Of a stretch of DNA of 17,890 nt, positions 1-6,928 are shown piece after piece; position 1 is the stretch's first letter, and each line of letters starts with the position of its first letter. The notes beneath the pieces were generated by a model. That model was not told the DNA's origin. It made no database searches and saw only the letters and a program-made list of their open reading frames with translations. A program made the translations under genes and the position numbers. This stretch comes from CALMEH01 sp964548225 (lineage in GTDB: Bacteria; Acidobacteriota; Blastocatellia; Pyrinomonadales; Pyrinomonadaceae). The stretch lies in assembly GCA_964548225.1 (NCBI GenBank), contig CAZJQP010000098.1:1-17890 (forward strand), written 5' to 3'.

Positions 1-616
1 CGAATTGATTAACCAGAGGCTTTCCGTCTTTCAAACATTGAAATTCAAATGTATTACCCATTTTTAACGAATAAGGATTCGTAACAGGAACGATTTCAAC
101 CGGATAGCCGAGCGCGGTTTTGTAATTATCGCTTTGTTTTTCGCCGACTTGAAAAATGATTTTGACGTGCTTGGCATATCTTTCGCGCACCTTTTTGTTC
201 AATTCTTTGTCTCGTTTTCTTTCCGCCAAAGTATCGGGAATTCCGTCGTGCGACAAATACTCATTGAAATCTTTGGCTTCCAAATCAATTTCGCGGGTCA
301 TCGTTGAAAGTCCGACAACGTAATTGCCTTCCTCCGTCGGCTGTAAATTCAGGAATGACGTTTTATCGTCCTTGGTAAAATCCGTCTCTTTCGGATTTGT
401 CCGCTCACCTTTAGGCGAAACAACGCTGACATCTCTAATTCGGGCAAAAGTTACCGCGCCTTCGCTTGCTTGAAATGAGCCGTTCAGGATTTTGACGGAA
501 ATCTTATCATTAACCGCGACAAAATAATTGTCGAGTTTTAAAAATAAATCGTGCGCCAACGCCGGAACCGCCACCAACACACAGATTATTAAAAAAGCAA
601 AAGATCGTTTCTTCAT
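1..616 (-). CDS. DUF4198 family exported protein, copy 2 (3' end cut by window)
   Basis: ATG at 616 is preceded by GAGGAG in a good ribosome-site position; the frame stays open to the left edge, so the C-terminus is missing (about 205 residues visible). A signal peptide of about 21 residues ends in VPALA, and the predicted mature protein begins His-Asp-Leu-Phe-Leu. The rest matches the next gene upstream along most of its length, with shared stretches such as RTNPKE, NYVVGLST and YKTALGY, so the two are tandem paralogues. The family (DUF4198, distantly related to NikM-like metal-uptake components) is exported and often found near metal genes; its biochemical role is not established. It is the second gene of a two-gene operon, 15 bp behind the first, probably under the CsoR-like box at 1499-1515. 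Family call fairly firm; function unknown. Confidence 0.82.
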   Translation of the reverse strand, partial: MKKRSFAFLIICVLVAVPALAHDLFLKLDNYFVAVNDKISVKILNGSFQASEGAVTFARIRDVSVVSPKGERTNPKETDFTKDDKTSFLNLQPTEEGNYVVGLSTMTREIDLEAKDFNEYLSHDGIPDTLAERKRDKELNKKVRERYAKHVKIIFQVGEKQSDNYKTALGYPVEIVPVTNPYSLKMGNTFEFQCLKDGKPLVNQF

Positions 617-631
617 TAGATTCTCCTCGTT

Positions 632-1438
632 TTATTTGATTTCAAAGGTCAAAGTCGCCCACTTCGATTCATAATTCAAGTTCGGATCATCAATTTTGAC
701 CATATTGATAAATTTCGCATACCATTTACCCGTGCCGTCCAACTTGATTTTGATAATTCCTTTACTGTCAGACCGAAGAGATTTTTCGGCAGCTAATTTC
801 CCGGTCAATTCTCGTCCGGTCAAAACAGTCTGACCAACCAGCGGTTTTCCATCTTTGAGGCATAAAATCTCAATCGTTTGACCTTTTTTCAGTTGATAAG
901 GATTATGCTGCGGAATCATTTCCACAGCATAACCCAGCGCAGTTTTATAACTATCAGTTTGCTTGTCGCCGATTTGCAAAATCGTCTTAACATATTTTGA
1001 ATACCGGTAACGGGCATCTTTATCAAGTTCCTTGTCGCGCTTACGGTTCTCCAAAACGTCGGGAATGCCCTCCAGCGTCAGATATTCATTAAATTCTTTC
1101 GCCGCCAAAGCATTTTCACGCCACCCCGTTGAAAGTCCGACGACATAATTACCCGCTTCTGAGGGCTTGAAATTTAAAAAGGCAGTCGTTTCATTCTTAG
1201 TAAAATCCGCTTCTTTCGGATTAGTGCGAACACCCGACGGTGCAATTACACTCGCATCGGTCAGCCGCGCAAATGCAACAGCCGCCTCGCTTTTTTGAAA
1301 AGTTCCGTTCAGGACGCTTATCAAAATGTTTTCATCTAATTTGGCGAAAAAACGGTCGGGCTTAAGAAACAAATCATGCGCCAACACCGGAAATATCAGA
1401 AACAATGATAATAAACCAGCAAAAGAAGTTTTCCTCAC
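632..1438 (-). CDS. DUF4198 family exported protein, copy 1
   Basis: 268 residues from a GTG start at 1438, chosen because GAGGAG lies 7 bp upstream and a signal peptide follows at once. The hydrophobic leader (residues 5-20) ends in FPVLA, and the expected mature N-terminus is His-Asp-Leu-Phe-Leu-Lys-Pro, the usual beginning of DUF4198 proteins. The remainder looks like an extracytoplasmic beta-sandwich domain; the C-terminal third (YKTALGY, CLKDGKPLVGQ) is typical of the family. The neighbour downstream is a diverged duplicate. The first residue after cleavage being histidine recalls proteins that bind copper through their amino terminus (CopC, LPMOs), but that is inference. A 17-bp CsoR-like palindrome lies about 60 bp upstream, so copper-dependent expression is likely. 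The exact ligand is unknown. Confidence 0.85.
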   Translation of the reverse strand: MRKTSFAGLLSLFLIFPVLAHDLFLKPDRFFAKLDENILISVLNGTFQKSEAAVAFARLTDASVIAPSGVRTNPKEADFTKNETTAFLNFKPSEAGNYVVGLSTGWRENALAAKEFNEYLTLEGIPDVLENRKRDKELDKDARYRYSKYVKTILQIGDKQTDSYKTALGYAVEMIPQHNPYQLKKGQTIEILCLKDGKPLVGQTVLTGRELTGKLAAEKSLRSDSKGIIKIKLDGTGKWYAKFINMVKIDDPNLNYESKWATLTFEIK

Positions 1439-1498
1439 TATATTCTCCTCAGATAAAATAAATAAAATCGGTTAGAAAAAACCTAGAGTTTTTAGGCT

Positions 1499-1515
1499 AT
1501 ACCCAAGTAGGGTAT
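1499..1515. promoter_or_regulatory. CsoR-like operator upstream of the DUF4198 pair
   Basis: ATACCCAAGTAGGGTAT: two perfect 6-bp arms around a 5-bp centre, the general form of copper CsoR operators (TACCC-N5-GGGTA). The identical 17-mer recurs at 10776-10792. On the minus strand a perfect TATAAT (complement of 1542-1547) lies upstream, which would put the box in the early transcript; a weaker TTGTTT/TAATAA pair (1537-1542, 1515-1520) would put it at the start site. Promoter geometry is therefore unresolved, but the repeat itself is clear. The rest of 1439-1636 shows nothing else convincing. Confidence 0.7.
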
Positions 1516-1636
1516 TATTATTTATTGATTATCATAAAACAATTATAGAGCGTTTGACCATTTAATCAGGCTCTGTAATGTTGATGAACTTGTCATTAGT
1601 GATGCAAATAGGTTCAATTTTATTTCTTTCTGCCCA

Positions 1637-2305
1637 CTATTTTGTGGAGTTTTTGGGCAGTTTTTTTGCTTGAATTAATCGAACCGTGCCGAATAAACTA
1701 TCAAAGTGTTGTGTTTCTTCAACCTCTCTAAATCCTGCCTCGGCAACCAAAGACGGCAAAAGACCTCTGAAATTATCTGCCGTCGTTTCCGCACCGTCGA
1801 GTAGTTCGATTCCGCTTGAAGCAACTTTCATCAGAAAATTCGACGGCAATCCCCAATCGGCAATGTGCAGTTCGCCTTCAGATTTCAAAACTCGCCAAAC
1901 TTCGCGCAAAGTTTTCAATTTATCGCCCCGCGTCAAATGATGAAAAAATAGACTTGAAACTACGCGGTCAAAAGATTCAGCAGTATAAGGCAATTCAAAC
2001 GACAATCCTTCATCAAATTGCACATCAACGCCTTCTTTAGTGGCTTTACTTTTGGCAATCGCCAAAATTTTTGCATCGCCGTCAATCGCAGTAACTTGAA
2101 CTTTTAGATACGCCTTTTTAATCAAAACGGCGAGAGTTCCTGTGCCGCAGGCTAAATCCAAAACACGCTGACCGTCCGCGAAATTCGCTTGTTCAATGAG
2201 AGCCGTTTTGAATTTTTTCTCGCGCACGGTCACTCGCACGACCGCATCGTAAAGCGGTGTCAGCACATCATATCCCAAAGCCGGAATGTATCTTTCGTTT
2301 TTCAT
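1637..2305 (-). CDS. Class I SAM-dependent methyltransferase (UbiE-like fold)
   Basis: 222 residues. Motif I, VLDLACGTGTLA, sits at residues 48-59. The acidic residue that binds the SAM ribose is in the strand reading VTAIDGD, and later Rossmann motifs (FDRVVSSLFFHHL, LREVWRVLKSEGELHIADW) are intact. It therefore binds SAM; the acceptor cannot be read from the sequence. No other in-frame start exists: a stop codon precedes the ATG by five codons, and AAAGG directly abuts the ATG, so translation probably depends on coupling to the cupredoxin gene ending 15 bp upstream. It is the last gene of copZ-copA-cupredoxin-methyltransferase. Placement in a copper operon suggests a role in metal stress, for example modification of a lipid, quinone or thiol, but this is inference. 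Confidence 0.85.
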   Translation of the reverse strand: MKNERYIPALGYDVLTPLYDAVVRVTVREKKFKTALIEQANFADGQRVLDLACGTGTLAVLIKKAYLKVQVTAIDGDAKILAIAKSKATKEGVDVQFDEGLSFELPYTAESFDRVVSSLFFHHLTRGDKLKTLREVWRVLKSEGELHIADWGLPSNFLMKVASSGIELLDGAETTADNFRGLLPSLVAEAGFREVEETQHFDSLFGTVRLIQAKKLPKNSTK

Positions 2306-2320
2306 CCTTTCAAAATAATC

Positions 2321-2698
2321 TTAGGCTTCGACAATCAATTTTCCGCGTAACATATTCATTCCGCAAGCGAACGTAAATTCTCCCAATTTTTCGGGTGTAA
2401 ATTCAATCGATGTGGTTTTGAAAGCCGGTAAATCCCGCGCAATTCCGAAATCGCCGAAAACGACCTGCTCACTGCACGAAGAAGTTTCGTCGCGGTAAAA
2501 ATTCAACCGGACGGGAATATCTTTTTTGACGACAATCACATCGGGCGAATATCCGCCTTTGACCGTCACTTTTATTTCCTGAACGCCCGACTCCGAAGTT
2601 TCGGCGGAAACTTTTTCGCGTTCACCGAAAAAATACCAAAGCGTTAAAGCAATCAAGCCAACGCCGCCAATTATAACTATAATTTCCATCGTGTCCAT
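2321..2698 (-). CDS. Membrane-anchored cupredoxin-domain protein
   Basis: 125 residues; ATG at 2698 lies 10 bp after AAGGAGG. One N-terminal transmembrane helix (about residues 5-24) anchors it in the inner membrane, followed by a short linker and a single cupredoxin-type beta-sandwich (about 41-125). Likely metal ligands are Cys75 in SSCSEQVVF and the cluster ACGMNM (Cys112, Met114, Met116). Classical blue-copper sites use His-Cys-His-Met, so this is a His-free variant shared with the proteins at 17036-17428 and 17448-17890. The gene lies 18 bp behind copA, so it probably receives or guards Cu(I) on the periplasmic side of the ATPase. Family (cupredoxin-like, cf. PF13473) confident; partner inferred. 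Confidence 0.85.
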   Translation of the reverse strand: MDTMEIIVIIGGVGLIALTLWYFFGEREKVSAETSESGVQEIKVTVKGGYSPDVIVVKKDIPVRLNFYRDETSSCSEQVVFGDFGIARDLPAFKTTSIEFTPEKLGEFTFACGMNMLRGKLIVEA

Positions 2699-2716
2699 AA
2701 ATTCCCAACCTCCTTG

Positions 2717-5470
2717 TTAATTTGATTTCGGCGCTACGAATGAGCGCAAACGCAAACTGTTCGCCACCACCGAAACGCTCGAAAGACTCATCGCCGCCGA
2801 AGCGATAATCGGCGAGAGCAGCCAGCCCGTCAACGGATACAAAAGCCCTGCTGCAATCGGAATCCCGATAACATTGTAAATAAACGCCCAAAACAGATTC
2901 TGCTTGACCGAACGAATCGTTGCTTTCGATAGAGCAATCGCCGTAACCACGCCGCGCAAATCACCTTTTATCAATGTAATGTCGCTCGCTTCGATGGCTA
3001 CGTCCGTTCCCGTGCCGATAGCGATACCGACATCGGCTTGCGCGAGTGCAGGAGCATCGTTAATGCCGTCACCGACCATTCCAACGAGTTTCTTTTCGGC
3101 TTGCAGACGTTTGATTTCGCCCGATTTTCCTTCGGGCAGAACTTCCGCCAAAACTCGCGTGATGCCGACTTGTTTGGCGACTGCTTCGGCGGTGCGTTTA
3201 TTGTCGCCGGTCATCATCACGACTTCCAGACCGAGACCTTGCAAAGCGTGAATCGCTTCTTTTGATTCAGGTTTAATGGTGTCGGCAACCGCGACAATTC
3301 CGGCGAATTTTCCGTCAATCGCGGCGAACATCGGTGTTTTGCCTTCCGAAGCGAGTTTTTCAACCGTGCTTTCTGCGCCGTTCAATTCGACTTTTCGCTC
3401 ATTCATCAGACGCAAATTTCCAAGCAGTAAATCTTTGCCTGAAACTTTTGCCTCAATGCCGCGACCTTCGAGTGCGTTAAAGTTTTCGACTTTCTCAATT
3501 GCTAAATTCCGACTTTCTGCGCCGCGCACGATTGCCGCCGCAAGCGGATGTTCGCTTTGTTTTTCGGCGGACGCGACGATTTTCAAAAATTCGTTTTCGC
3601 TCCAATCGTTTGAAACGACAACATCGGTTAATTCCGGTTCGCCTTTGGTAATCGTTCCGGTTTTATCAAGCACAATCGTATTTAATTTATGCGCCGTTTC
3701 AAGCGAATCGCCGCCTTTGATCAAAATTCCGTTTTCCGCGCCGCGCCCCGTGCCGACCATAATCGCGGTTGGCGTGGCAAGTCCCAAAGCGCACGGGCAA
3801 GCAATAATCAGCACCGATACGAAATTAACAAGTGCCATCGTAAAACGCACTTCGGGCGACGCGGCGACAAACCAAATTACGAATGTCGCAATCGCAATCG
3901 AAATGACAATCGGCGTAAAAATGCCGCTAATCGTATCAGCCAATTTTGCAATCGGCGGTTTCGAGCCTTGCGCGTCCTGCACGAGCTTGACGATTTGTTG
4001 CAAAGCCGTATCTTTTCCGACTTTGGTAGCTTTGAAGGAAAATGCTCCAGTTTTGTTGATCGTTGCACCGAAAATTTCATCGCCCGTTTTCTTTTCAACC
4101 GGCAGACTTTCGCCCGTCAACATTGATTCGTCAATGGCGGACGAGCCTTCAACCAAAATGCCGTCAACCGGAATTTTTTCGCCGGGACGAACCATTACAA
4201 TATCGCCGGGAACAACTTCTTCGGTTTCGATTTCAATCTCTTTGCCATCGCGGATAACCCGGGCGGTTTTTGCTTGCAAACCAACGAGTTTTTTAATTGC
4301 CGCGCCGGTTTGACCTTTTGCTCTCGCTTCAAGCATTTTGCCCAAAAGAATTAAAGCGATAATCACGCTCGCCGCCTCAAAATAAACCGGCACGCTTAGA
4401 TGTGCGGGCATATCGTTCATTCCCGGCATAGAACCGTGGGTTGCCGACATAAAAAATGACGGAAAAACGGTTGCCGCAACCGAATAAATAAAAGCTGTCC
4501 CTGTGCCGACGGCGATCAGCGTGTTCATATCCGCCGCCCGATGCCGAAAAGCCGCCCACGCTCCGCGATAAAATTGCGCTCCGCAGTAGAAAACGACCGG
4601 AATAGTTAAAATTAGCTGAAGCCAATTCACGCCCGCAAAATTCAAAAACTCAATCGTGCCGTGCGACATCGCAATCACTAAAACAGGCAATGATAAAACG
4701 GCGGCAATCCAGAATTTTCTTTTCAATTCCGAATATTCTTCGGCGTGAGCGTGTTCGAGTGAATCTTCCGCTTCTTCGGCGTTTCCCGAAACTTCGCGCA
4801 CTTTATAGCCGAAATCTTCAATCGCGGCGCGAATCTGTTTTAAATCGGCGTTGTTCGGCAGATATTCAACCGAAACTTTCATCGTCGCCAAATTAAAATT
4901 CGCCTTAGTTACGCCGCGCTGTTTTGATAAATGATTTTCAAGTTGTGTGCCTGAACCCGAAGGACGCGCCGAATCATCCACGACAAATTCTGCTGTTGCC
5001 GTTCCCGCCGTGTCGTAACCCGTATCTTTGACGGTGTTTATCAAATTGGCGACATTCGTTTTTTCGGGATTGTAATTGATCGTTGCTCTCGCCGTCGCAA
5101 AATTGACCGAACAGGCATCAACGCCCGTCTGCTTTTTTAACTGCTTCTCAATTCGATTGGCGCACGCCGCGCAAGTCATTCCCGTAATCGGCAAATCAAC
5201 TCGCTGACCTGTTCCGTTCGGCAGCGAATGATCGTTGTGCGAGCCGTCCGTTGCCTGTTTCGTCGTCAAACCTTTGTTTGCTCCATTAGTGGTATTTTCC
5301 GCCATTATTTCTTGCTGTTTGATAAACTTATCCGGCGCGGCATCGAATTTTTCTTTGCACGACGGCGAGCAGAAATAATAAGTTTCGCTCTTAAATTCGC
5401 TCTGTCCGGCGGCGGTATCAGGATTTATTTCCATCCCGCAGACCGGATCAATCGTTTTTGTCGTAGTCAT
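2717..5470 (-). CDS. copA: Cu(+)-exporting P1B-type ATPase with N-terminal YHS domain (CopA)
   Basis: 917 residues from the ATG at 5470, preferred over one 24 codons upstream because AAGGGG lies about 8 bp before it and the YHS domain starts immediately. Order: YHS metal-binding domain (residues 8-46; DPVCGM, YYFCSPSC), a His/Asn-rich linker, HMA domain 1 with GMTCAAC (97-103), a second HMA-like domain (about 160-226) whose CxxC has been lost, then the ATPase core. Core motifs: CPC (558-560), phosphorylated Asp602 in DKTGT, SEHP (639-642), GDGIND (800-805), Tyr-Asn in helix 7 and Met-Ser-Ser in helix 8, the PIB-1 signature for monovalent copper. It pumps Cu(I) from cytosol to periplasm using ATP. 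It is preceded by copZ and followed by a cupredoxin; the MerR-type promoter at 5959-5990 probably drives all four genes. Confidence 0.96.
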   Translation of the reverse strand: MTTTKTIDPVCGMEINPDTAAGQSEFKSETYYFCSPSCKEKFDAAPDKFIKQQEIMAENTTNGANKGLTTKQATDGSHNDHSLPNGTGQRVDLPITGMTCAACANRIEKQLKKQTGVDACSVNFATARATINYNPEKTNVANLINTVKDTGYDTAGTATAEFVVDDSARPSGSGTQLENHLSKQRGVTKANFNLATMKVSVEYLPNNADLKQIRAAIEDFGYKVREVSGNAEEAEDSLEHAHAEEYSELKRKFWIAAVLSLPVLVIAMSHGTIEFLNFAGVNWLQLILTIPVVFYCGAQFYRGAWAAFRHRAADMNTLIAVGTGTAFIYSVAATVFPSFFMSATHGSMPGMNDMPAHLSVPVYFEAASVIIALILLGKMLEARAKGQTGAAIKKLVGLQAKTARVIRDGKEIEIETEEVVPGDIVMVRPGEKIPVDGILVEGSSAIDESMLTGESLPVEKKTGDEIFGATINKTGAFSFKATKVGKDTALQQIVKLVQDAQGSKPPIAKLADTISGIFTPIVISIAIATFVIWFVAASPEVRFTMALVNFVSVLIIACPCALGLATPTAIMVGTGRGAENGILIKGGDSLETAHKLNTIVLDKTGTITKGEPELTDVVVSNDWSENEFLKIVASAEKQSEHPLAAAIVRGAESRNLAIEKVENFNALEGRGIEAKVSGKDLLLGNLRLMNERKVELNGAESTVEKLASEGKTPMFAAIDGKFAGIVAVADTIKPESKEAIHALQGLGLEVVMMTGDNKRTAEAVAKQVGITRVLAEVLPEGKSGEIKRLQAEKKLVGMVGDGINDAPALAQADVGIAIGTGTDVAIEASDITLIKGDLRGVVTAIALSKATIRSVKQNLFWAFIYNVIGIPIAAGLLYPLTGWLLSPIIASAAMSLSSVSVVANSLRLRSFVAPKSN

Positions 5471-5490
5471 ATCTTTACCCCTTGTCATCA

Positions 5491-5527
5491 TCCGTTTCCG
5501 CCAAAATAGTTTCCCGGCGGAAACGGA
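5491..5527 (-). other. Perfect 12-bp intercistronic hairpin between copZ and copA
   Basis: TCCGTTTCCGCC at 5491-5502 is the exact reverse complement of 5516-5527, with a 13-nt loop. It fills most of the 81-bp gap between the copZ stop and the preferred copA start, just before the copA ribosome site. No U-tract follows on either strand, so it is not a standard terminator. A role in mRNA processing or differential copZ/copA expression is inferred. Confidence 0.65.
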
Positions 5528-5551
5528 GTTGATTGCGTGCATCTTCGATTT

Positions 5552-5776
5552 TTACACGGCTGAATAACCTGCGCGGTCAAGCGCGTCCACAATTTCATCA
5601 CGCGAAACCGTTTCGCTGTGTTCAACTTTGACTTGTTTGGTCGGAACGTCAACCTCTACTTCGCCGACACCTTCCAAATTTCCCAAAGCCTTCTTGATTG
5701 AACCCGCACAGCCGCCGCAGACAATTTCCGGGGCAGTTACAGTTGTCGTTGTTTGATTGTTTGTTGTTTCGTTCAT
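5552..5776 (-). CDS. copZ: Copper chaperone, HMA domain (CopZ-like)
   Basis: 74 residues from the ATG at 5776, supported by AAGGAG 10 bp upstream. A Thr/Asn-rich N-terminal tail of about 15 residues precedes one heavy-metal-associated domain with the metal site VCGGCA (Cys20, Cys23) and the usual betaalphabeta-betaalphabeta pattern ending in RAGYSAV. Such proteins carry Cu(I) in the cytosol and hand it to the N-terminal HMA domains of CopA, which follows here after 81 bp. The frame is open further upstream to an ATG at 5917 with a weaker site, which would give a 121-residue form with a Cys-rich NSCGCCG segment; a promoter with a start near 5952 fits that longer form, so the true start is uncertain. 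The metal site is CGGC rather than the commoner CxxC with Ala or Ser, which is acceptable for the family. Confidence 0.85.
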   Translation of the reverse strand: MNETTNNQTTTTVTAPEIVCGGCAGSIKKALGNLEGVGEVEVDVPTKQVKVEHSETVSRDEIVDALDRAGYSAV

Positions 5777-5827
5777 TTTCCTTTTACTCCTTGTAATATT
5801 TATCGTTTGACTCGTGCCGCAGCATCC

Positions 5828-5850
5828 GCACGAATTATCGAAATTCGTGC
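5828..5850 (-). other. Perfect 9-bp hairpin in the copZ leader
   Basis: GCACGAATT (5828-5836) and AATTCGTGC (5842-5850) form an exact inverted repeat with a 5-nt loop, 52 bp upstream of the preferred copZ start. It overlaps codons for the optional Cys-rich N-terminal extension. No U-tract follows, so it is not terminator-like. It could act in the mRNA leader or be a protein-binding palindrome. Confidence 0.5.
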
Positions 5851-5880
5851 TTTCCGTATTTCGCGGCAAAACTTTTAACC

Positions 5881-5897
5881 CTTCCCGTGTAGGGTAT
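5881..5897. promoter_or_regulatory. Half-conserved CsoR-like box in the copZ leader
   Basis: CTTCCCGTGTAGGGTAT: the right arm GGGTAT is perfect and three C of the left arm are kept, compared with ATACCC-N5-GGGTAT elsewhere in the window. It lies about 55-70 nt downstream of the start predicted for the MerR-type promoter, so it might give a second copper control of copZ-copA. Degenerate, hence low confidence. Confidence 0.35.
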
Positions 5898-5958
5898 TTT
5901 ATCAGATTCTTTACCATAATTTCTTTCTCAATAATCCGTTTATCGAATCACATTTTAA

Positions 5959-5990
5959 AGTATAAACCCTGTAGTCGAGTGTAGAGTCAA
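5959..5990 (-). promoter_or_regulatory. MerR-type promoter/operator of the copZ-copA operon
   Basis: On the minus strand, TTGACT (complement of 5985-5990) and TATACT (5959-5964) are separated by 20 bp, the overlong spacer characteristic of promoters activated by MerR-family metal sensors. The spacer carries the imperfect dyad CTACACTCGACTACAGGG, close to ZntR/MerR operators. Nearly the same arrangement precedes merR at 6591-6622. Predicted start is near 5952. Confidence 0.82.
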
Positions 5991-6019
5991 GCAATTTTTT
6001 CAAAAATCTCAAACTTTTT

Positions 6020-6532
6020 TCAAATGCCGCTTCTTCGCTTATTTTTCGGCGGAATTTTAGAAGAATTAGACGGCGAAGTTTCCATTTCTGTCGCTTCGAT
6101 CAATCCGCAGATATGACCGGGCGCGCGTCCGACCTCATCCCATTCTTCAAGCGTGTTTGCCAATTCCTTGCGATAACGCTGCATTTCTTTAATTTTTTCT
6201 TCGACTTCTTTGAGTCGTCGCCGGACAATTTCGCGCACATCATCGCAGGGACTTGCGCCGCTCTGGGCATCGTGGATGATTTTCTTGATTTCTTCGAGCG
6301 AAAATCCGAGCGTCTGCGCCTTTTTGATAAATGCGAGGCGTTCCAAAATGCCTTCTTCATAAAGCCGATAGCCGCTCTGCGAACGCATCGGCTTTCCTAA
6401 AAGTCCGCTGCGCTCGTAAAATCTGAGAGCCTCGATGCCGATTCCCGACTCTTGCGAAACTTCGCCGATTTTCATCGAAGTTCGCGCTAAAATTGTATTA
6501 TTAAAATCTATTTGTCTTCTCGCCGTTTTCAT
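6020..6532 (-). CDS. MerR-family heavy-metal-responsive regulator
   Basis: 170 residues from ATG 6532; an internal ATG at 6475 (MKIGEVSQESG) gives 151 residues and matches the family's usual beginning, so the first 19 residues may not be translated. Neither start has a strong ribosome site. The winged-helix DNA-binding domain (GIEALRFYERSGLL, SGYRLYEE) is followed by the long dimerisation helix and a short metal-binding tail. Cys96 (ASPCDDV) matches the helix-start cysteine of MerR/ZntR; Cys142 lies in GHICGLIE with His140. The other loop cysteine found in MerR, ZntR and CueR is absent. Such proteins twist overlong-spacer promoters to activate export genes; two such promoters lie at 5959-5990 and 6591-6622. 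Placement suggests sensing of copper or another soft metal; specificity is not proven. Confidence 0.9.
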   Translation of the reverse strand: MKTARRQIDFNNTILARTSMKIGEVSQESGIGIEALRFYERSGLLGKPMRSQSGYRLYEEGILERLAFIKKAQTLGFSLEEIKKIIHDAQSGASPCDDVREIVRRRLKEVEEKIKEMQRYRKELANTLEEWDEVGRAPGHICGLIEATEMETSPSNSSKIPPKNKRRSGI

Positions 6533-6590
6533 AAACTTTTCGATACTCAGTTTTATCCCATATTTTAACCTCTTTTGAAGTTAAAAGATA

Positions 6591-6622
6591 ATTATAAACT
6601 CTGTAGTCGAATATAGAGTCAA
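6591..6622 (-). promoter_or_regulatory. MerR-type promoter/operator of merR (autoregulation)
   Basis: On the minus strand TTGACT (complement of 6617-6622), a 20-bp spacer and a perfect TATAAT (6591-6596). The dyad ACTCTGTAGTCGAATATAGAGT spans the spacer and resembles the ZntR operator. The start would be near 6584, about 50 nt before the longer merR start. It shares the GTAGTCGA core and both hexamers' layout with the copZ promoter, supporting one regulator for both. Confidence 0.82.
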
Positions 6623-6687
6623 GAAAAAAACGCAGAATATTATTTGAGGCAAAAAAATGAATTATTTGGCAGGAATGAAAGACAAGT

Positions 6688-6912
6688 TTAAGAAATTTTT
6701 AAAAAACGGTAAATGATTTTTCCGACAATCACGGCTGCTGATGTCGCTGCGATAAAAGCATTGAAAAGATTTGATAAATCTGTAAAATAGAGCAAAACGG
6801 AAAAAATTAAAAGAGAGCAAATCAGCCAAGCCGCAAAAACTAACAAACCGCTGACCAGCCAGACAAAAAATCCTTGCGTCAGCATTTTTAATTCCTGATT
6901 ATCATTTTTCAT
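6688..6912 (-). CDS. Small two-helix membrane protein, unknown function
   Basis: 74 residues from the ATG at 6912, chosen because GGAG lies 10 bp upstream; a longer version would overlap the upstream gene. A short polar N-terminus is followed by two hydrophobic segments (about residues 14-43 and 50-68) and a basic end (RFLKIS), so it is probably an inner-membrane protein with both termini in the cytosol. It starts 16 bp after the FAD-oxidoreductase gene and is probably the third gene of that operon. No conserved motif was recognised; it could be an accessory subunit or anchor for the two enzymes upstream. Confidence 0.6.
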   Translation of the reverse strand: MKNDNQELKMLTQGFFVWLVSGLLVFAAWLICSLLIFSVLLYFTDLSNLFNAFIAATSAAVIVGKIIYRFLKIS

Positions 6913-6928
6913 AAATTTTACTCCGAGA

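Noticed and set aside
1630..1667. A hairpin CTGCCCA/TGGGCAG followed by seven T on the plus strand, at the end of the 1637-2305 methyltransferase gene
   Set aside because: It has terminator shape only for plus-strand transcription, where no gene precedes it; on the minus strand no U-tract follows.
3276..4313. A 345-codon open frame on the plus strand, antisense to copA
   Set aside because: It is opposite the best-conserved part of a certain gene, its predicted protein has no recognisable domain, and its composition reflects the reverse of CopA codons.
2717..5542. copA start at 5542
   Set aside because: The extra 24 residues cover the strong hairpin at 5491-5527 and show no conserved pattern, while the ATG at 5470 has AAGGGG upstream and begins the YHS domain.
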